From positions 186,001 to 250,000 of the forward strand of contig CANNER010000003.1 in NCBI GenBank assembly GCA_947503715.1: a stretch of 64,000 nt of DNA. The letters run 5' to 3'. The notes under the pieces were generated by a model. That model was given only the letters and a program-made list of their open reading frames with translations, did no database searches and was not told the DNA's origin. Within the stretch, counting starts at the first letter, position 1. Each line of letters opens with the position of its first letter. Of the stretch, positions 44,773-54,012 are shown one piece after another. The position numbers and the translations under genes are program-made. Source of the stretch: an uncultured Caulobacterales bacterium. GTDB lineage: Bacteria; Pseudomonadota; Alphaproteobacteria; Caulobacterales; Maricaulaceae.

Positions 44773-46776
44773 ATGACAGATCCGGTGCAAAATCCCCCTA
44801 CGCAGTTCAATTATCGCCCTGATATTGATGGCCTTCGGGCGATTGCGGTTTTGGCAGTTATGGCCTTCCATTTAGGTTTTGCACCCTTGGAAGGCGGCTT
44901 TCTCGGCGTCGATATTTTCTTCGTGATTTCGGGCTACCTCATCACGTCCATTATTGCCCCGAAAATGATGAAGGGTACATTTTCGTTTAAGACATTCTAT
45001 CTGCGCCGTATCCGGCGGCTGATCCCACCCGCGCTCGTGACGATCGCTGTCACATTTATGGCAGCCGCGTTCATTCTGGACCCCTCCGACATGGTTGCCA
45101 TGGCGAAATCCGCAATTGCCGCGACCTTCTCCGTTTCCAACATCTTGTTCTTCACTGAAACCGGATATTGGGATGCGCGGTCAGAGTTAAAGCCTCTTCT
45201 CCACACGTGGTCTCTTGGTGTTGAGGAGCAGTTCTACCTCTTTTGGCCGCTGCTTGTTTTGGCGCTTTGGAAACTGATGCCACGCCGCAATCTGGGATGG
45301 GCTTTTGCCGTTGTCACATTAATTGGCGTGTTTGTCAGTGAATGGATGTTGCGCGCCAACCCGTCTGCCGCATTCTATCTCCTGCCCGCACGTGTTTTCG
45401 AATTTGCGATTGGGGCCTGTTTTGCCCTTATCGGCACGTCAGTCTTTTGGAAGAAGATCAGCACAAAAACCATAAGATCAATTTTGGGCTGGGCGAGTCT
45501 GATTGTCCTCTTAGCGACAATCTGGTTTTATAAAGGCTATACACCTTTCCCCGGTCTCAACGGATTACTGCCCTGTTTGGCGACGGCAGGTCTATTGCTA
45601 TCAGGTGCAGGAAAATCAGCTCTACCAGGACTCAACTTTCTATTGTCCAACCGTCTGGCGGTCTGGACGGGCCGCCTGTCCTATTCGCTCTATCTCGTTC
45701 ATTGGCCTGTCGTTTCACTGATGCGCTATGAGGTCGGACTTGAGCTGGGCAAGCGGCACCAACTCTTCGCGGCAGCTCTCATATTTGTTCTAACGCTCAT
45801 GCTTTATTACGGCGTCGAACGTCGGGTCTCCGCCAGAACGGGTCAGGCATCGAACCAGACAGGGTCTCAAAAAACGCCAAAATATGGACGGTTCGCCATT
45901 GGTACGGGAATTTCAGCTGTCGCGCTTTCCGCCGTCTTTGCCCATGCCGCCCTGAATTCAGGATGGACATGGCGTGTGCACGACCTGTCTTTTACGCCGG
46001 AACAAGTGCGGCAAGAAAAGGCACGGCGGTTTTCAACTTTCGTCAATACGTGTACGACATTCAACTTTCCGGATGGTCCGAATTGCCGGCGTGATGCGAA
46101 GATAAATGTGCTCGTCATCGGAAATTCTCACGAACCGGACGGATTCAATTTCTTCGAAGCCGGATATGGTCGGGATCCAGACATTCAATTCATTCGGTTC
46201 GAGCAGACCAATCGTTGTAAATTTGGAAAAGAAAAAGGACGTATTATCGCCCAAGGCACCCGTAAATTCTGTCAGGAGCGGGTGGATAAATTGGCGGATG
46301 CAGCAGTCGTGAATAAAATTCAGGTGATCGTCTATTCCGCAAACCGTCCTTTTGAGGCGAATAAATATTTTACTCTGGCCCTTCTGAACCAAATGAAAAA
46401 GCTGAATCCGGACCTCAAACTGATTTCCATGGGCGGTTATATTAACAATCAAACACCCTGTTTCCGTATTATAAACGAGACAGGCAATACGGCCAGCTGT
46501 ATGACATCAGAGACAATATCCTACACGCCATTGGATGATAAAGACGGCACACTGTTCCAAGCTTTTATGGACAGCACGGATTACTATTTGGACAAGGGCG
46601 ACCTTCTCTGCGGTGAAGACATACCGGCAAGTTGTGAAAGCCAAGCGTCCAATCGCAAGCCCTACACTTATGACGAACATCACCTCTCATTGGAGTTTGC
46701 ACAATATGCCGGGCGTAAATTCGCAGACGAAAACCCCAATCTATTGCGGGAATTGGCAGGCCTTTCACCCAGATAA
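44773..46776 (+). CDS. Acyltransferase 3 with C-terminal SGNH domain (OafA/YrhL type)
   Basis: 667 aa. About residues 12-365 form the ten-helix acyltransferase-3 domain, starting YRPDIDGLRAIAVLAVMAFHLG and with FLGVDIFFVISGYLIT, RRIRRLIPPAL and HTWSLGVEEQFYLFWP. After a linker helix the periplasmic SGNH domain has INVLVIGNSHEPDGF (usually GDSH) and the late catalytic Asp-His in YDEHHLS. Such enzymes O-acetylate surface polysaccharides. The site upstream of the holdfast genes suggests a role in modifying that polymer. Confidence 0.9.
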   Translation: MTDPVQNPPTQFNYRPDIDGLRAIAVLAVMAFHLGFAPLEGGFLGVDIFFVISGYLITSIIAPKMMKGTFSFKTFYLRRIRRLIPPALVTIAVTFMAAAFILDPSDMVAMAKSAIAATFSVSNILFFTETGYWDARSELKPLLHTWSLGVEEQFYLFWPLLVLALWKLMPRRNLGWAFAVVTLIGVFVSEWMLRANPSAAFYLLPARVFEFAIGACFALIGTSVFWKKISTKTIRSILGWASLIVLLATIWFYKGYTPFPGLNGLLPCLATAGLLLSGAGKSALPGLNFLLSNRLAVWTGRLSYSLYLVHWPVVSLMRYEVGLELGKRHQLFAAALIFVLTLMLYYGVERRVSARTGQASNQTGSQKTPKYGRFAIGTGISAVALSAVFAHAALNSGWTWRVHDLSFTPEQVRQEKARRFSTFVNTCTTFNFPDGPNCRRDAKINVLVIGNSHEPDGFNFFEAGYGRDPDIQFIRFEQTNRCKFGKEKGRIIAQGTRKFCQERVDKLADAAVVNKIQVIVYSANRPFEANKYFTLALLNQMKKLNPDLKLISMGGYINNQTPCFRIINETGNTASCMTSETISYTPLDDKDGTLFQAFMDSTDYYLDKGDLLCGEDIPASCESQASNRKPYTYDEHHLSLEFAQYAGRKFADENPNLLRELAGLSPR

Positions 46777-46782
46777 ACGGGG

Positions 46783-46801
46783 TTAACCTCCAATTAACCA
46801 T
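46783..46801. promoter_or_regulatory. Full-consensus CtrA box
   Basis: TTAACCTCCAATTAACCAT: TTAA, seven bases, then TTAACCAT, an exact match to TTAA-N7-TTAA with the favoured second half-site. It lies about 140 bases upstream of the first holdfast gene and ten bases after the acyltransferase stop. Confidence 0.7.
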
Positions 46802-46816
46802 AAATTTCCGCGCAGT

Positions 46817-46848
46817 GCCCCGAACCGCAACAGGCCGCAGATCGGGGC
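46817..46848 (+). other. Hairpin in the leader of the holdfast-type operon
   Basis: GCCCCGA / TCGGGGC, 7-base stem with an 18-base loop, just after the CtrA box. There is no T-run, so it is a structured leader or chance, not a standard terminator. Confidence 0.35.
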
Positions 46849-46937
46849 GCAACATCTGCATGACCTAAAAAAGGATCGGCGTTTACCGTATATTTTCTTC
46901 GACCCTGTATCAGACTTAGAAAAAACAGGTGAGTGGA

Positions 46938-48563
46938 ATGCCAATACAAAAGAAAACGAGCGTCAAAGCGTTCGACACTAGCGCTGTGCCAATGTCGCAA
47001 ACGTCTCCGCTTGCTCTGCGCAAGGAAGATGAAAAACGGGGTCAACCGACCGATCGGCTTGATGCCTTTGCCCGCAAAGTCAGACCGTCCGAAGGCAAGG
47101 CCCCAAAGATCGACCGTCGCCGTAAACGCCTGACAACGGCGGATGTATCTGTCCCGCGTGATCAAACCAATATGAATGCTGTGAGGTTTGGCCTGCGCGG
47201 TCTTGATGTTCTCATGGTCTGCGCCGTCATCGCGGTTGGTATTTGGAATGGCTATGTCGGGACAAATGATCGGGGGATTGCTGCCCCGGTCGCAGCTTCT
47301 ATCCTCGGCTCCGTTATTTTCATCTCGGCTCTGTTTATCTCCAATGCCTACCGTTTCAACGCGGCGCAGCGCTGGTCATCTCATATGCGCAATGTCGGCT
47401 TGGCCAGTTTCGCGGCACTCGGCGTTTGGTTGACCATCGCCTTGATTGTACGTCCCGAAACATTTTTGCCTGACGCCCTCGCAAAAGCGGGATTGGGTGC
47501 GATTGCGCTCATTCTCGTCCTCCATTCTGCTTATCACGCGCAAATGCGGCGTCTGCATAATAAAGGTGCCCTCGCCCCGACGATTGTCATGTTGGGCGCA
47601 ACGGAAAGCGCACGTCGGATAATTGAAGAAAATGCGAAGACGAAAGAACTCAACATCCTCGCAATTTTCGATGATCGCCTCGCGCGGACGCCGCATAATA
47701 TTTACGGTGTTCCGGTTATCGGAAAAGTCGATGACCTCCTCGGGTGGGATGCCCTGCCCTATGTGAACCGAATTGTTGTCACATTGCCGTCTATTGCGAA
47801 TGAGCGACGTCAGGCCTTTATGGACCGTGTGCGCCTGCTGCCCAATCGCATCGCTTTCGTCGTCGACGAGTTTGAGACGCTGAACCACGTAAAGCAACGC
47901 GTCTCAGAGATTGCCGAAGTCTCCATGCGGGATGTGACCGGCAATCCGAAATCCGGGCGCCACACGGCGATTAAACGTCTGACCGACATCGTCATCAGTT
48001 CCATCGCGCTCGTGCTCGGTGCGCCTGTTCTCTTGGGCATAGCGGCGCTTATCCGCCTCGATAGCAAAGGCCCGGTTCTGTTCAAACAACAGCGTCACGG
48101 CTTTAACAATCGGGTCTTCGATATCTATAAATTCCGCTCCATGCGCAATGAGGATGCCGATCCGAATGCCGCCCAGCAGACAGTTGTTGGAGATGCCCGT
48201 GTGACGAAGATTGGTCGCTTTATCCGCAAGACCTCTATTGATGAGCTGCCGCAGCTTCTCAACGTTCTGAAAGGCGAAATGTCACTCGTCGGCCCGCGCC
48301 CGCATGCAACAGGTATGCGCACGGAAGGTAAAGACAGTATCGACCTCGTCGCGGAATATGCCCATCGTCACAAAGTCAAACCCGGTATGACGGGCTGGGC
48401 GCAGATCAATGGCTCTCGCGGCCCGTTGCGTAACGGGAATGATATTGCGGAACGCGTGCGCCTCGATGTGGAATATATCGAACGCTCGAATTTCCTCTTC
48501 GACCTTTATATTATGCTCAAAACCCTGCCGGTCCTGCTCGGCGATAGTACCAATACGCGGTAA
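46938..48563 (+). CDS. hfsE: Initiating polyprenyl glycosylphosphotransferase, HfsE-like
   Basis: 541 aa from the ATG at 46938 (AGGTGAGTGG before it; a GTG three codons earlier also fits). A basic N-terminal tail is followed by about four membrane helices (LDVLMVCAVIAVGIWNGYV and next), a CoA-binding-like Rossmann domain (TIVMLGATESARRIIEEN), then the C-terminal bacterial sugar transferase domain: KRLTDIVISSIALVLGAP, FKQQRHGFNNRVFDIYKFRSM, TSIDELPQLLNVLKGEMSLVGPRP and MTGWAQINGSRG. It moves a sugar phosphate to undecaprenyl phosphate. The hfsE name comes from the gene order. Confidence 0.88.
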   Translation: MPIQKKTSVKAFDTSAVPMSQTSPLALRKEDEKRGQPTDRLDAFARKVRPSEGKAPKIDRRRKRLTTADVSVPRDQTNMNAVRFGLRGLDVLMVCAVIAVGIWNGYVGTNDRGIAAPVAASILGSVIFISALFISNAYRFNAAQRWSSHMRNVGLASFAALGVWLTIALIVRPETFLPDALAKAGLGAIALILVLHSAYHAQMRRLHNKGALAPTIVMLGATESARRIIEENAKTKELNILAIFDDRLARTPHNIYGVPVIGKVDDLLGWDALPYVNRIVVTLPSIANERRQAFMDRVRLLPNRIAFVVDEFETLNHVKQRVSEIAEVSMRDVTGNPKSGRHTAIKRLTDIVISSIALVLGAPVLLGIAALIRLDSKGPVLFKQQRHGFNNRVFDIYKFRSMRNEDADPNAAQQTVVGDARVTKIGRFIRKTSIDELPQLLNVLKGEMSLVGPRPHATGMRTEGKDSIDLVAEYAHRHKVKPGMTGWAQINGSRGPLRNGNDIAERVRLDVEYIERSNFLFDLYIMLKTLPVLLGDSTNTR

Positions 48564-48601
48564 TGCAACGCACACACCGTCATATGTGGGAGGCTTGAGC
48601 C

Positions 48602-50071
48602 ATGATGGGTCGCTCTATGCTCGCCTATCTGCCGGTCAATCTGGCGAATGTTCTGACGTCGTTCGGGACAATCATCATATTGACGCGCCTGCTCGCGCCC
48701 GAAGAATTCGGGATCTACGCGATTGCCATGATCACGATGCAATTCGTGCATATGGGCCTATTCACATGGATGGAAGCGGCGATGGCGCGGTTTCAGGCCC
48801 GGGCGGAGCGCGAAGATAATGTCGCCTCTCACCTCACCACACTCTACCGTTTAGCGGCCGGAACCGGTTTGATTGGCCTTACCTTGATTATGGGGCTGCT
48901 CTGGATATTACCTATGCCCGACCGTCTCAGCTTTGTTCTGATTTTTGCGCTCGGCTCTACCTGCCTCCAAGTTCTGTTTAATCTCGGCATGGAAGCACAT
49001 CGTGCCGCGCACCGGATTAAACGCTATTCACTGACCTATTCAACGCAGACACTTGTCAGTTTTACACTGGGTATTCTGTTTATTCTGTTCTCGCCCTTGC
49101 GGGAGGCCAGCCCTTTTGTCGGTATCATCATCGGGCTTCTGATTGTCGGTGGGCTGGACCTTTTATTCATGCGGCGTCGCATGAAGGGCGGGACTTATGA
49201 TAATGCAAAGACGAAGACTTATCTCGCTTACGGCATGCCCCTCTGTATCGGGTTGCTGCTCTCCTATGCGCTTAATTCCGCAGATGTCTATCTCATCGCG
49301 GCCCTCATGGGCGAGGCCTCTGCGGGGGAGTATAATGCCGGCTATAACCTCTCCAACCGCAGTCTCGAGATCCTCTTTGTTTGGGTTTCCATGGCGGTCA
49401 CACCCGTCGCCGTCACGGCGATGGAACAGGAAGGCACGGACCGCAGTCGCGACATCCTAAAAAATTATGGCGCGACCCTTATGTGGATCGCCTTTCCAGC
49501 CGCCACGGGGATCGCCCTCGTCTCGCAGGATGCAGGATTTATCCTCGGCGAAGGTGTGCGCGAAGGCGCTGTCACGGTTATGCCGTGGATTGCTTTTGCC
49601 GGGCTGATTAACGGGGTGATGACCTACTATGTCCACCGCGCCTTCATGCTGTCCGGGCAGACGCAGAAATATGTCTGGGCGCTGGTGCTACCCGTGATCT
49701 TGAATATCGGACTAAACCTCGTACTCATTCCCAAATTTGGGTTAATGGGCGCTGTTTGGGCGACCATCCTGTGTTACGGTATCGCATTAATTATCGCGAC
49801 AGTCTTAGCACGTCAGGATTATCCTCTACCCTTACCCATGCGAGCCGCGGTAGAACTAGCCCTGTGTTGTGGTCTGATGAGCGGAGCTGTTCTCCTGCTT
49901 CCGCTCAAAGGGTTAGAGCCAGGGGTCATAACCTTGTTGATAAAAGCCAGTGTGGGCGCTGTCGTTTACCTTGCCGCTTGCTGGGTCCTGAATGCCGCGG
50001 AGTGTCGGCAGGTCGTACATCTATTACGCCGTAGATTTGATCGCTCGAGCTTGGTGGAGGTTGCGGAATGA
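48602..50071 (+). CDS. hfsF: Wzx/MOP-type polysaccharide flippase, HfsF-like
   Basis: 489 aa with about 12-14 membrane helices and GGGAGG before the ATG. It begins with the MOP pattern NLANVLTSFGTIIILTRLLAPEEFGIYA and contains NSADVYLIAALMGEASAGEYNAGYNLSNR. It should flip the lipid-linked repeat unit to the periplasm. Overlaps the next gene (ATGA). Confidence 0.85.
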   Translation: MMGRSMLAYLPVNLANVLTSFGTIIILTRLLAPEEFGIYAIAMITMQFVHMGLFTWMEAAMARFQARAEREDNVASHLTTLYRLAAGTGLIGLTLIMGLLWILPMPDRLSFVLIFALGSTCLQVLFNLGMEAHRAAHRIKRYSLTYSTQTLVSFTLGILFILFSPLREASPFVGIIIGLLIVGGLDLLFMRRRMKGGTYDNAKTKTYLAYGMPLCIGLLLSYALNSADVYLIAALMGEASAGEYNAGYNLSNRSLEILFVWVSMAVTPVAVTAMEQEGTDRSRDILKNYGATLMWIAFPAATGIALVSQDAGFILGEGVREGAVTVMPWIAFAGLINGVMTYYVHRAFMLSGQTQKYVWALVLPVILNIGLNLVLIPKFGLMGAVWATILCYGIALIIATVLARQDYPLPLPMRAAVELALCCGLMSGAVLLLPLKGLEPGVITLLIKASVGAVVYLAACWVLNAAECRQVVHLLRRRFDRSSLVEVAE

Positions 50072-50997
50072 CCGGTCAAACCTTTGAAAGCGCAATATGG
50101 AGAAAATCCAGCCCCCGCCTCTCCGTGCTCATCCCGTTCTTCCGCGATGATGCGTCTGATTTGATTTCAGAGCTGGAGCATCAGCTCGATCAGGACTCTG
50201 TCGAAATTCTCATCCATGATGACGGGACGCGGGACCAGCCCCTCACAGCAAAAATTGAAAGCCTTATCGCAAAGAGCCCCCTCGCCATCCGGCTTTTCAG
50301 TGCGACCGAGAACCAAGGACGGTCCGCTGCCCGAAATGCCTTACAACTGGCCGCCCGCAGCGATTGGGTACTCTTTCTGGACGCGGATATGCGACCTGCA
50401 CAGACCGATTTTCTGCGCAACTATCTGGATCTCATCTCGCAAGGACAGGCCGATATCATCTTTGGTGGCTTCCATGTTGAAGCGCAAAAAGCCGATAAGG
50501 ACCGGGATCTCCACCGCGCCCTCTCGGATGTTTCGGACTGTTTGAGTTTAGCAGAAAGACAAGCAGCAGGTGCACAATTTGTGGCCTCCTCCAATCTCTG
50601 CGTCTCGAAACAAGTTTTAGAAACGGAGCCCTTTGATGACGGCTTTTCCGGTTGGGGATGGGAAGACAGTGAATGGGCCGCACGCGTGTCGAAACGGTTC
50701 ACGCTCATCCATATAGACAATCCGGCCATCCATCTGGGACTTGAAACAACGGAGACATTGCTGCGCCGTTTTGCGACATCCGGTCAGAATTATAAGCGAT
50801 TTGTGACCCTCCATCCGGACCTTGCGCCGCAATTGGCGCTCTACCGGATATCGTCCAAACTTGGTCGTGTGCCGGGACAAAAACTGATGCGCCCCGCTCT
50901 CAAAGCGTTGGTCAAAGCTGCCGCGATTCCGATGAAAATCCGCCTCAATGCGCTGAAACTCTGGCGGGCCTCTCACTATGCAGAGGCCCTGCGATGA
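50068..50997 (+). CDS. hfsG: Family 2 glycosyltransferase, HfsG-like
   Basis: 309 aa. GT-A fold of family 2: SVLIPFFRDDASDLIS, the metal Asp motif in DWVLFLDADMRP, the GRSAARNALQLAA helix and the acceptor-side SGWGWEDSEWAARV (the ED catalytic segment). It should add a sugar to the lipid-linked holdfast repeat unit. Overlaps both flanking genes by ATGA. Confidence 0.82.
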   Translation: MTGQTFESAIWRKSSPRLSVLIPFFRDDASDLISELEHQLDQDSVEILIHDDGTRDQPLTAKIESLIAKSPLAIRLFSATENQGRSAARNALQLAARSDWVLFLDADMRPAQTDFLRNYLDLISQGQADIIFGGFHVEAQKADKDRDLHRALSDVSDCLSLAERQAAGAQFVASSNLCVSKQVLETEPFDDGFSGWGWEDSEWAARVSKRFTLIHIDNPAIHLGLETTETLLRRFATSGQNYKRFVTLHPDLAPQLALYRISSKLGRVPGQKLMRPALKALVKAAAIPMKIRLNALKLWRASHYAEALR

Positions 50998-51752
50998 ACA
51001 CGCTCTCCGATACATTTCTACACAGAGTCCGACGGCAACTGTCACATTTCCAACAGCGGTCCATTCTTCCTGTGCCTACAGAAGGCCCGATTGTCAGCTT
51101 TAGCTTTGATGACTGCCCCTGTTCCGCGATTGATACGGCTCTGCCTATGCTTGAGGCGGAGGACTGGAAAGCCACTATCTATGTCGCAGTGGGGCTCTGC
51201 GACACGGTCAATCATCTCGGTCCGCATATTAGCCGGGATGACATCGTCGATCTGCATAAACGTGGCCATGAAATCGGCGATCACACCTATTCGCATATCA
51301 ACGCAAAAGGTCTGGACGCAACCAAATATATGGCTGATGTTGAACGCAATCAGCGAGCCTTAAAAGACCTAGGCCTGCCGCCCAGTGAAAACTTTGCCTT
51401 CCCCTTTGGCGATGTCACAAATGTCATAAAAAAAGAATTGCGGCATAAGTTTTCAACTTTGCGAGGCGTGCTTCCGCCTCAAAATTCAAGGATGGATGCC
51501 AATTTTCTACCTGCCATACCGATCTATTCCGGACAGACAGAAGATACCGCGCTACGCGAAATTGCGAACCTGCAGCAATCACAAATCTGGTTGAACCTTT
51601 TCACACATGACGTTCGCGAAAACCCCAGTCCGTTCGGATGTAAAATAGACACGTTTCAAGACATCGTCGCCGCCGTCAAACAATCCGGCGCGCGTGTCAT
51701 GACGGTGAGAGACGCGTATCGCACAGTAAAATCGGAGGGCTCAGTCACGTGA
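50994..51752 (+). CDS. hfsH: Polysaccharide deacetylase (NodB domain), HfsH-like
   Basis: 252 aa. Motif 1 is SFSFDDCP with the catalytic and metal Asp pair; motif 2 is HEIGDHTYSHIN (HxxxH metal ligands); FAFPFGDV and LFTHDVRENP are later motifs. No signal peptide, so it acts in the cytoplasm, as HfsH does, on N-acetyl sugars of the repeat unit. De-N-acetylation is important for adhesion and retention of Caulobacter holdfast. Overlaps the next gene as GTGA. Confidence 0.85.
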   Translation: MNTLSDTFLHRVRRQLSHFQQRSILPVPTEGPIVSFSFDDCPCSAIDTALPMLEAEDWKATIYVAVGLCDTVNHLGPHISRDDIVDLHKRGHEIGDHTYSHINAKGLDATKYMADVERNQRALKDLGLPPSENFAFPFGDVTNVIKKELRHKFSTLRGVLPPQNSRMDANFLPAIPIYSGQTEDTALREIANLQQSQIWLNLFTHDVRENPSPFGCKIDTFQDIVAAVKQSGARVMTVRDAYRTVKSEGSVT

Positions 51753-52672
51753 CCCTATCCAACACAACTCTATCTATTGTTATTCCGACCTATAAACGCC
51801 CCGACGCCCTGCGCCGCGCCATCGCAAGTGTCAGAGACGAACGGGTCGACGGCTTAGATATCGAAATCGTCATTGCGGATAATGACCCGGCAGGTAGTGC
51901 GAAGGAGACAGCGGCGGAACTGACAGACACTTACGAGGTCCCCGTCATCTATACACACGTCCCCGAACCCGGTGTTTCAAATGCCCGTAATGGTGCACTC
52001 GAAATCGCGACAGGGCGCTATATCCTGTTCCTTGATGACGATATGGAAGCGCTCGCCCCATGGGCGCAGTCAATGATTGATGCGGCCAACCGTTTTGATG
52101 CGGCCCTCGTCTTTGGTCCCGTAAAAGCCGTCATGCCGGAGGCGGGAAATCCCGTTTATGAATATATGCAACCGCTATTCAGCCGCAAATTCTCTCAGGA
52201 AGATGGATTAATTGACCGCGGGATCGGGTCAGGCAATTGCCTAATTGACCGGGAAAACCTCACTCTGCCTTGTCCGCCATTCAATCCCGAACTGAACAAG
52301 ACAGGCGGAGAGGACGATCATCTATTCCGACAATTGGAACATCAGGGCGTGCGCATCGCGTGGACAAATGCGGCCAAGACCTATGAGCACGTTCCGGCCC
52401 ATCGCGCCAATCTCAGCTATGTCTGGCGGCGGAATTTTGCATTTGGTCAAGCCCCGACGCAGGAATCTGCTGATTTAGGCTGGCGCGGGATACCGGGCAT
52501 CCTGAAATGGATGTTTGTTGGTCTTGCGCAAATCGTCATTTACGGCACGCTTCTGGCTTTATCTAAGCTGCGCAGAAAACCGGACGCCGTCCGCTATTGG
52601 GGACGTCTGGCCCAAGCGTTCGGCAAGGTCATCTGGACGGAGCGCGTCTCACCCAAATTCTACGGGATTTAA
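51749..52672 (+). CDS. Family 2 glycosyltransferase (possible HfsL equivalent)
   Basis: 307 aa. GT2 motifs: LSIVIPTYKRPDALRRAI, GVSNARNGALEIATGRYILFLDDDMEA, the KTGGEDDHLFRQL acceptor segment and a C-terminal membrane-associated region (ILKWMFVGLAQIVIYGTLLA). Second glycosyltransferase in the run; Caulobacterales holdfast uses more than one and HfsL is a GT2, but assignment is from position only. GTG start overlapping the deacetylase stop. Convergent with the polymerase gene (overlap of four bases). Confidence 0.8.
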   Translation: MTLSNTTLSIVIPTYKRPDALRRAIASVRDERVDGLDIEIVIADNDPAGSAKETAAELTDTYEVPVIYTHVPEPGVSNARNGALEIATGRYILFLDDDMEALAPWAQSMIDAANRFDAALVFGPVKAVMPEAGNPVYEYMQPLFSRKFSQEDGLIDRGIGSGNCLIDRENLTLPCPPFNPELNKTGGEDDHLFRQLEHQGVRIAWTNAAKTYEHVPAHRANLSYVWRRNFAFGQAPTQESADLGWRGIPGILKWMFVGLAQIVIYGTLLALSKLRRKPDAVRYWGRLAQAFGKVIWTERVSPKFYGI

Positions 52673-54003
52673 ACGGGCAGCTTTTGATAATCTGTCCGGC
52701 GCGTCAGGAAATACGGTACGCGCACGCGATCCCGCCAGAACGGTTTTTCAAACGCAAAGAGTTTGGCCGAGGTCGCAACGAACATCACCCAAGAAAGATC
52801 ATTTTGCTGAAGGATTGTCGATTCCGACATGGAGAAGGCAAAAAACATGACGGTCGAAAGAATGACCCAATAGGTTTCCGTCCCACCCTTACGCAAGCGA
52901 TCAATCGCAAGAATGATTGTAAATATAAATAAGAGTGCAAAAGCTCCAACGCCCACGACTCCGGTAGACAGCCACGTCTCAATCCATCCGTTATGTGCGG
53001 AGGGTACGCCCCATTCGAGGCCTAATCGAACATAGTAAGACGAGCCCAGCGGATCGAGCCAGTAGACTCCATACCCATAACCCAGCAAAGGTTTTTGTTC
53101 AATCGAGGCGATCAACCCACCCCAAATATCCGTTCGCCCTGTCAAGGTCGGCTCTTTTCCAATCAGGCCTAATGTGAATTCGGGCGCAATGACCAACATG
53201 CTCACAATCCCACCAATCACGACCAAGATTGCTAGAATGAGGGGAAAACGTAGAAATGTGTAGCGACGATAAACGCGCAGCGCGATAAACCCGCCAATTC
53301 CAATTAGCGCAACCAGCAGAGAGGTTTTCGACGTCGACATAATGACGAGCAGAAAACACATGGCAGCCCCCGTCAGCCAGAGCGCCGCCCTGTCCGGACG
53401 CATCGCAAAGGCACAGAGCATGACAATGACGCCCTTGGCCATGACCCCGCCCATATAATTTTTCTCAATCCATGCCCCACGCCACGCACCGTGGTGAATT
53501 TCCTGCATGATCCCATATTCGGGCAGTACCAGCGCAATCAGGATAGAGACAATCGCCATGGCCCAGAAACACGCGGCCAGACGCTGCACGAGGCCGCTCC
53601 AATCATATCGCGCAGCGAGGACCAATCCAAAGAGCGTCGTGATAAGAAGCGCAATAGACCGCCGCATGGAGACCGCCGGATTGATTGACCAAAAGTAACT
53701 GAGACAGCAAATTACGATACAAATCAGTAGAAGCGGATTAAATGCGGCAAGTCGAATGAGTTGCGGCAAGCACCGTAAGGCCAGACCCAAGACCAAGACG
53801 TAGATTGGATACCAAATTGCGCGGGCCAGCGGGCTCTCATATTCAGGATTATTAAAATCCGTCAAAAACAGGGCCACCAGTGCCGTCGAAAACATGAAGA
53901 TCATCACAAAGAAGATGACATTTTCCAAGCCGCGCAAAGCCCCGAACAGCGCGTAATTACGCTGTCGCAGGGCGGCATGGGAATAGGTGGGCGCGGCGGG
54001 CAT
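52669..54003 (-). CDS. hfsC: O-antigen ligase/Wzy-type polymerase, HfsC-like
   Basis: 444 aa with about 11 membrane helices. The large periplasmic loop contains GKEPTLTGRTDIWGGLIASIEQKPLLGYGYGVYW and the conserved HNGWIETWLSTGVVG of the O-antigen ligase/WaaL-Wzy family. It should polymerise the flipped repeat units in the periplasm. On the minus strand after the chain-length gene, nine bases apart, so both are one operon running towards the hfsE-G-H run. Confidence 0.82.
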   Translation of the reverse strand: MPAAPTYSHAALRQRNYALFGALRGLENVIFFVMIFMFSTALVALFLTDFNNPEYESPLARAIWYPIYVLVLGLALRCLPQLIRLAAFNPLLLICIVICCLSYFWSINPAVSMRRSIALLITTLFGLVLAARYDWSGLVQRLAACFWAMAIVSILIALVLPEYGIMQEIHHGAWRGAWIEKNYMGGVMAKGVIVMLCAFAMRPDRAALWLTGAAMCFLLVIMSTSKTSLLVALIGIGGFIALRVYRRYTFLRFPLILAILVVIGGIVSMLVIAPEFTLGLIGKEPTLTGRTDIWGGLIASIEQKPLLGYGYGVYWLDPLGSSYYVRLGLEWGVPSAHNGWIETWLSTGVVGVGAFALLFIFTIILAIDRLRKGGTETYWVILSTVMFFAFSMSESTILQQNDLSWVMFVATSAKLFAFEKPFWRDRVRVPYFLTRRTDYQKLPV

Positions 54004-54012
54004 TATCCGTGT

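Noticed and set aside
46817..46848. Terminator after the acyltransferase gene
   Set aside because: The stem is good but no T-run follows, so I list it only as a leader hairpin.
51745..51754. GTCACGTGAC and other CACGTG words (for example near 29272 and 33442) as parS sites
   Set aside because: They share only the central CACGTG; the GTTNC/GNAAC flanks are absent.
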